Positions 30,223 through 34,214 of a stretch of 34,214 nucleotides of DNA are shown piece after piece. A program made the translations under genes and the position numbers. Numbering within the stretch: the stretch's first letter is position 1; each line of letters opens with the position of its first letter. The notes beneath the pieces are model-generated. The model worked only from the letters and a program-made list of their open reading frames with translations. It had not been told where the DNA came from and searched no databases. The stretch is taken from positions 1-34,214 of the forward strand of contig JAJPID010000064.1 of the NCBI GenBank assembly GCA_021324945.1. The letters are read 5' to 3'. The DNA is from Lysobacterales bacterium (GTDB lineage: Bacteria > Pseudomonadota > Gammaproteobacteria > Xanthomonadales > Rhodanobacteraceae).

Positions 30223-31083
30223 ATGCTCTGGAACAAAAGCCGCTCTAGCGACAACGTGGTCGAGTCCGAAGGCGGTGGCGGCGGATTCGGACTGGGTCCA
30301 ATCCATCTCGGTTTCGGCGGCACGGTCATCGCAATCATCATCGCGATCCTCTTTCCCCAGACGCGCGGAATCATTTTCGGGTTGCTCGCCGGCGGCGGCG
30401 CGCCGACGCCACAGCAGACCACGCAGGCCGACGCCAGCGATCCGCAAGTCAACTTTGTCAAGCACATTCTCGGCAGCACCGAGGACGTGTGTAGTGCGTA
30501 TTTCCAGAAGATGGGCCAGACCTACGTCGATCCGAAACTTGTGCTGTTTCACGGTCAGGTGAACACGGCCTGTGGCGGGGCGTCCGCGGCGGTCGGGCCG
30601 TTCTATTGCCCCGGCGACAAGCAGGTCTACCTCGATCTGGATTTCTTCCAGGAGCTCGCAACGCGTTTCCATTCCGACAGCGATTTCGCGCGTGCCTACG
30701 TGATCGCGCACGAGATCGGCCATCACGTGCAGGATCAATTGGGGATCATGGATGCGGAGCAGAAAGCGCATGCGCGCGGCGCGCCGATGGAAGGCGCGAA
30801 CGGCCTGTCCGTGCGCCTGGAATTGCAGGCCGACTGCTTCGCCGGGGTCTGGGCCAATCAGTCGCAGCAGCAACTGCAATGGCTGCAACCGGGCGATGTC
30901 GAAAGCGCGCTCAATGCTGCCTCGCAGATCGGCGACGACACCCTGCAACGCGAATCGCAGGGCACCGTGATGCCCGATTCCTTCACGCACGGAACTTCCG
31001 CGCAGCGCGTGCGCTGGTTCAAGACTGGATTCCAATCCGGAGACATCAGTGCATGCGATACGTTCAAGGCGCAGCAGTTGTGA
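30223..31083 (+). CDS. ypfJ: Putative neutral zinc metallopeptidase (YpfJ family)
   Basis: 286 residues. The Gly-rich N-terminus includes a membrane helix (about 33-57, TVIAIIIAILF), followed by the soluble domain. The zinc site is HEIGHH (His163, Glu164, His167), with the downstream ELQADCFAGVWA block supplying the third ligand, as in PF04228. Cys90/Cys117/Cys129 may form disulfides, consistent with a periplasmic domain. Function in E. coli is undefined. GGGGAGAA precedes the ATG. Converges with the cyclophilin gene. Confidence 0.93.
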   Translation: MLWNKSRSSDNVVESEGGGGGFGLGPIHLGFGGTVIAIIIAILFPQTRGIIFGLLAGGGAPTPQQTTQADASDPQVNFVKHILGSTEDVCSAYFQKMGQTYVDPKLVLFHGQVNTACGGASAAVGPFYCPGDKQVYLDLDFFQELATRFHSDSDFARAYVIAHEIGHHVQDQLGIMDAEQKAHARGAPMEGANGLSVRLELQADCFAGVWANQSQQQLQWLQPGDVESALNAASQIGDDTLQRESQGTVMPDSFTHGTSAQRVRWFKTGFQSGDISACDTFKAQQL

Positions 31084-31103
31084 GACGACATGCGACTTGC
31101 TCG

Positions 31104-32027
31104 CTACTTCGATTTTGCTTCCCGCACCGGCAGCGGCACGTTGCACAGATCGATCCTGCCGGCCTTGTGCAGATACCATGCATCCGAGCGGTTGCGGCGT
31201 GATTCAACGAGCGCGATGAAGGTCGGCGTGTCGGTGCGCAGCACTTCCAGATTTTCGCGTTGCGCAGGTTGCAGATCCGACGCCAGTCGCACGCGGATGA
31301 TCGGCGTGCGCTGCGAGGCCTTCTCATAGAAGCCGAGCGCGCCGGTGCCGCGCGGCAGCGCTGAAAGCAACTCCATGCCTTTCACCACGCGCCCGACCAA
31401 GGCGATGTTGCGGTCGAGCTGGCGCGGCGCCTGGCCGATCACCACGTAGAGTTCGGTGCCCGGCCCGGAATCGGGCGCGTTGTCGCGGCCGGCTCCCACC
31501 ATCGCGTAGCAATGCGCCAGCCAGGTCTTGTTGGTTTTCGGATCGCGCGCGGCGGGAAAGCCATTGCTGAAACCGACCTGCGGCGCGTACACGTCGCCGT
31601 CGGGCAGCACGGTGAACGGCAGTTTCGGATCGATGTCGCGCTCGAATTCCGGCGCGATCTTGTCCTTGGCTGTGCCGATCGATTTCTTGTGCGTGGGATG
31701 TTCGGCCTCCGCCTGCGGATCGCCCCATTGCGTCACGAAGTTGTCCTGCACGCGCAGGATGGCGAGGCCGTCCCAGTAGTGTTCATGCGCCAGCGTGCGG
31801 ATGTTCTGCGCGTGCAGCGGCGCATAGGCGGGATCCAATTCGATCACCACGCGACCGTTTGGCAGGTCCATGTACAACGTGTTGTTAGGATCGAGCGGCC
31901 GCCAGTCGGACGGCTTGGACGCATCGAGAATCTGCTGCATGGTGGGCGCGGGTTTTTTCGGCACGTCGGATGCGAACGCTGCGCCCATCGCCAGCAACAA
32001 CCCCAATGCCAGCATCGAAGATTTCAT
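31104..32027 (-). CDS. Periplasmic cyclophilin-type peptidyl-prolyl isomerase
   Basis: 307 residues. The signal peptide is cleaved after AFA (residue 19). The cyclophilin domain (about 50-250) shows [39 protein letters not shown] and an insert rich in Asp/Pro, [40 protein letters not shown] and [16 protein letters not shown]. About 60 extra C-terminal residues follow and contain a Cys and basic residues. It catalyses cis-trans isomerisation of prolyl bonds in exported proteins. ATG at 32027 was chosen for the signal peptide and the GGGAGCGG site. It follows the 32065 gene with 37 bases between, so possibly one operon. Confidence 0.9.
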   Translation of the reverse strand: MKSSMLALGLLLAMGAAFASDVPKKPAPTMQQILDASKPSDWRPLDPNNTLYMDLPNGRVVIELDPAYAPLHAQNIRTLAHEHYWDGLAILRVQDNFVTQWGDPQAEAEHPTHKKSIGTAKDKIAPEFERDIDPKLPFTVLPDGDVYAPQVGFSNGFPAARDPKTNKTWLAHCYAMVGAGRDNAPDSGPGTELYVVIGQAPRQLDRNIALVGRVVKGMELLSALPRGTGALGFYEKASQRTPIIRVRLASDLQPAQRENLEVLRTDTPTFIALVESRRNRSDAWYLHKAGRIDLCNVPLPVREAKSK

Positions 32028-32064
32028 CGTCCGCTCCCGCAATGGCCGGAGCGGCATCATACCT

Positions 32065-32508
32065 TCAAGGCGCGTGCGCGTTTTCCACGATGCGTTCGAT
32101 CGCTATCGGCAGATAGCGCCGCGCGTAGGCCGGGCTGTGCTGCGCGAATACGCGGCGCGCCTGATTCAGACGTGCGTCGTCCGGCGCGTACGCGAACAGG
32201 AAGGCGCCGCCGTCGCGCGCAAGATCGGCGTCCTCGCGCAAATAACCCGTTTCCGTCCCGGCGAATTCCACCAGCCGCGCCTCCATGCGTTCCAGCCAGC
32301 TCTGACCGTGGTGCGCTTCCAGTTGCCCGATCACGAATTCGCCAGTGGCGGCGCGCACATCTTCCGGGGGGAAACCTTCCTTGCGGAAGGCCGCCTCCGC
32401 CGCCTCGGCATCGGCGAGAGTCCGATAGCCCGCGATGATGTAGTGACGCGGATAGAAGATGCCGAACGAATGATCGCCCTCCTTGAAGAACGCCCAATGC
32501 TGGGTCAT
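32065..32508 (-). CDS. Conserved-looking hypothetical protein (147 aa)
   Basis: It starts [20 protein letters not shown] with a GGGAGAA ribosome site. The segment [20 protein letters not shown] followed by [12 protein letters not shown] resembles the alpha-beta unit of YflT-type general stress domains, where a helix follows a short beta strand and ends in a G-x-x-x-x-D-I motif; this is only a fold-level hint. The rest is helical with several acidic patches and no Cys. Cytosolic. It lies between metG and the cyclophilin, same strand; 104 bases separate it from the metG stop. Confidence 0.7.
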   Translation of the reverse strand: MTQHWAFFKEGDHSFGIFYPRHYIIAGYRTLADAEAAEAAFRKEGFPPEDVRAATGEFVIGQLEAHHGQSWLERMEARLVEFAGTETGYLREDADLARDGGAFLFAYAPDDARLNQARRVFAQHSPAYARRYLPIAIERIVENAHAP

Positions 32509-32612
32509 GGCGCGTGTTCTCCCGCTACGGAAAGGATTTCTTGCGTAATCCTAATCTTCGCAGCTCACGACGGCGTGAATTGCGGCGCGGCGTAAACGCA
32601 GCGCTCCCGGCA

Positions 32613-34214
32613 CTACTTCACCGGCATGCCAGCCTGCGCGCCTGCATCGACGTCGAGCAGGAACAATTGCTCGCCGCCTGCGCCGGCCGAGAGGATCATC
32701 CCTTCGCTCAATCCGAAACGCATCTTGCGCGGCGCGAGGTTGGCGATGAATACGACCTTGCGGCCGACCAGTTTCTGCGGTTCGGGGTACGCAGCCTTGA
32801 TACCAGAAAAAATCTGGCGCCTGCCCAATTTGCCCGCGTCCAGTTCGAAACGCAGCAGCTTGTCAGAGCCTTCGACGTGCTCGCACACCAGAACCGTGCC
32901 GATGCGCAGGTCGAGTCTTGCGAAGTCGTCTATGGAGATGACATCGGGACTCGGGACTCGGGACTCGGGACTCGCGGAAGCGGGAGATTTCATGGAGTCA
33001 TTCATGGCTGAGTGGCTGTGCTTGTCCCCCTTTCCCGCTTGCGGGAGAGGGTTGGGGTGAGGGGAGGATGGAGCGGAAGCGCTCGGCTGCAAGGATTCCT
33101 TCGACGCCTCGATCATCGCCTCGATCTTCTTCGGATCGACGCGCGTGGCCAACGGCGTGAACGCATTGATGCGCGCGCCCAGCAGTGGGTCGCGTGCTTC
33201 ATCGAAGCGCGACACCGATGCACCGAGAAATGCAAACGCGCGCGCTGCGATCGCTGGCACTACCGGCGAGAGCCAGATCGTCAGCAACCGGAAATAGTTC
33301 AGCGCCAGCGTGCAGACGGCGTGCAATTCAGCGCGTTTGCTCTCATCCTTGGCCAGCAGCCACGGCGCGTGCTCGGCGACGTAGCCATTGGCCTCGTCCG
33401 CGATTTCGATGATCTGGCGAATCGCTGCGGCATAATCGCGCGCTTCGAACAGCGCCGCGCACGCGGACAATTTCTCCACCGCCACGTCGTAGCGCGCTCG
33501 CTCGGCAGTGGGCAAGTCATTTGCCAATCTGCCGTCGAAAAATTTGTGCACGAATCCGGCGCAGCGGCTGGCGATGTTCACCCACTTGCCGACCAGGTGT
33601 GAATTGACGCGCTCCTCGAACGCTTTCAGATCCAGATCGATGTCGGCGAGCGTGGCCGTAAGCATCGAAGCGAGGTAATAGCGCAGATAATCCGCATCCA
33701 GATGATCGAGCCATGTGCGCGCATTGATGAAGGTGCCGCGCGACTTGGACATCTTGGCGCCGTCCACGGTAAGAAACCCGTGCACGTTCACCGCGCTCGG
33801 CATGCGCAACCCCGCGCCGTGCAACATCGCCGGCCAGAACAGCGTGTGAAAATAGATGATGTCCTTGCCGATGAAATGGACAAGCTCGGTGTCATCGGCA
33901 TCGGCGCGCGTGAAACGCTCGAAGTCGCAAGCCGACAAGCCTGCGCGTCCGCTATTGCACAATTCCTTGAACGCGGCCAGATAACCGACCGGCGCATCCA
34001 CCCACACGTAGAAATATTTTCCGGGTTGGTCGGGAATCTCGAAACCGAAATAGGGCGCATCGCGCGACACGTCCCACGAACGCAGGCCGTCGGCAAACCA
34101 CTCGCGCAGCTTGTTCACCACTTCCGCTTGGAGGCCGCCGGCCGCGCGGCGTTCTTCCAACCAGCCTCGCAGCAATTCCTCGAAATCGGCCAGCTTGACG
34201 AAGAAGTGCAGCGA
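32613..34214 (-). CDS. metG: Methionyl-tRNA synthetase, 5' part outside window
   Basis: 534 codons of the C-terminal part; the N-terminus with the HIGH motif lies beyond 34214. Visible are the FYVWVDAPVGY core, the activation loop KMSKS at 33741-33755, the anticodon-binding helical domain (WVNIASRCAGFVHK, WLSPVVPAIAARAF), then a linker (about 33110-32945) and a C-terminal Trbp111/EMAP-II-like tRNA-binding domain (IDDFARLDLRIGTV, LGRRQIFSGIKAAY, ANLAPRKMRFGLSEGMIL). It charges tRNA-Met. The linker is unusual: it contains PHPNPLPQAGKGD and SPESRVPSPDV, which are translations of a REP-like palindrome and of a heptamer array. The frame is open throughout. Confidence 0.95.
   Translation of the reverse strand, partial: SLHFFVKLADFEELLRGWLEERRAAGGLQAEVVNKLREWFADGLRSWDVSRDAPYFGFEIPDQPGKYFYVWVDAPVGYLAAFKELCNSGRAGLSACDFERFTRADADDTELVHFIGKDIIYFHTLFWPAMLHGAGLRMPSAVNVHGFLTVDGAKMSKSRGTFINARTWLDHLDADYLRYYLASMLTATLADIDLDLKAFEERVNSHLVGKWVNIASRCAGFVHKFFDGRLANDLPTAERARYDVAVEKLSACAALFEARDYAAAIRQIIEIADEANGYVAEHAPWLLAKDESKRAELHAVCTLALNYFRLLTIWLSPVVPAIAARAFAFLGASVSRFDEARDPLLGARINAFTPLATRVDPKKIEAMIEASKESLQPSASAPSSPHPNPLPQAGKGDKHSHSAMNDSMKSPASASPESRVPSPDVISIDDFARLDLRIGTVLVCEHVEGSDKLLRFELDAGKLGRRQIFSGIKAAYPEPQKLVGRKVVFIANLAPRKMRFGLSEGMILSAGAGGEQLFLLDVDAGAQAGMPVK
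32946..32973. repeat. Perfect heptamer array (GGGACTC)4 inside metG
   Basis: Four exact tandem copies of GGGACTC in the linker of metG, read on the complementary strand as SPESRVPSP. Since 28 bases is not a multiple of three, gain or loss of one or two units would break the frame before the tRNA-binding domain. Confidence 0.9.
33026..33066. repeat. REP-like palindromic element inside metG, copy 2
   Basis: The core is CTTTCCCG, loop CTTG, CGGGAGAG, followed by GGTTGGGGTGAGGGGAGG. On the metG strand it reads CCCTCACCCCAACCC then TCTCCCGCAAGCGGG, the sequence of a palindrome widely seen between genes in xanthomonad-like genomes. It encodes PHPNPLPQAGKGD. Same family as 19425-19462. Confidence 0.85.

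Overview
The window is GC-rich, densely coded bacterial chromosome. Gene content (S53 peptidase end, DUF6491 lipoprotein, transferrin-receptor-like M28 peptidase, large penicillin-acylase-type hydrolase, MetRS with a C-terminal tRNA-binding domain, REP-like palindromes and heptamer arrays between genes) suggests a gammaproteobacterium of the Xanthomonadales, perhaps Rhodanobacteraceae. This placement rests on protein recognition from memory, not a search. No tRNA, rRNA, prophage, insertion sequence or CRISPR array was seen.

Layout. 1-1.3 kb: end of a secreted S53 peptidase with a clean terminator, a VOC protein, a small helical protein and a 47-residue Cys-rich mini-protein. 1.4-4.1 kb: DUF1543 protein, zinc alcohol dehydrogenase and an overlapping msrB-msrA pair. 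4.1-8.6 kb: a structured non-coding gap, then a translationally coupled class IV aminotransferase and sulfotransferase, then a secreted Ntn-hydrolase of the penicillin/AHL acylase family. 9.0-12.6 kb: the most interesting locus, a homologue of the 1-alkene-forming diiron oxidase UndA followed by a membrane-bound PAS-PAS-GGDEF-EAL protein like RbdA. 12.6-13.6 kb: an eroded patch holding a broken DUF1428 gene, an intact YciI-like gene and a MoaD fragment joined to the tail of a BNR-repeat protein. 13.7-19.2 kb: M28 peptidase, NdvA-like ABC exporter, DUF6491 lipoprotein and a second, envelope MsrA. 19.5-22.3 kb: a VOC-DUF72-dacB operon with overlapping stops and starts. 22.3-23.2 kb: a decayed ORF, an osmC gene broken by a CG-repeat slip and a 34-residue Lys-rich protein. 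23.2-34.2 kb: fdhD, a TolB-like/TPR membrane protein, small and membrane proteins, an EamA transporter, AsmA, a YpfJ-like zinc peptidase, a periplasmic cyclophilin, a hypothetical protein and metG, which runs off the window.

Themes. Methionine sulfoxide repair is present twice (cytosolic MsrA/MsrB and lipoprotein MsrA), while the peroxide/thiol enzyme OsmC is frameshifted. Two repeat families recur: a REP-like palindrome (around 19.4 and 33.0 kb) and heptamer-based arrays, often arranged as inverted arms (around 16.0, 23.2, 28.0 and 32.95 kb). Both have entered coding sequence: the linker of MetRS is largely built from one copy of each, and the C-terminus of FdhD is written by a heptamer array. 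The undA-rbdA-like pair suggests that synthesis of a volatile terminal alkene is linked to cyclic di-GMP signalling.
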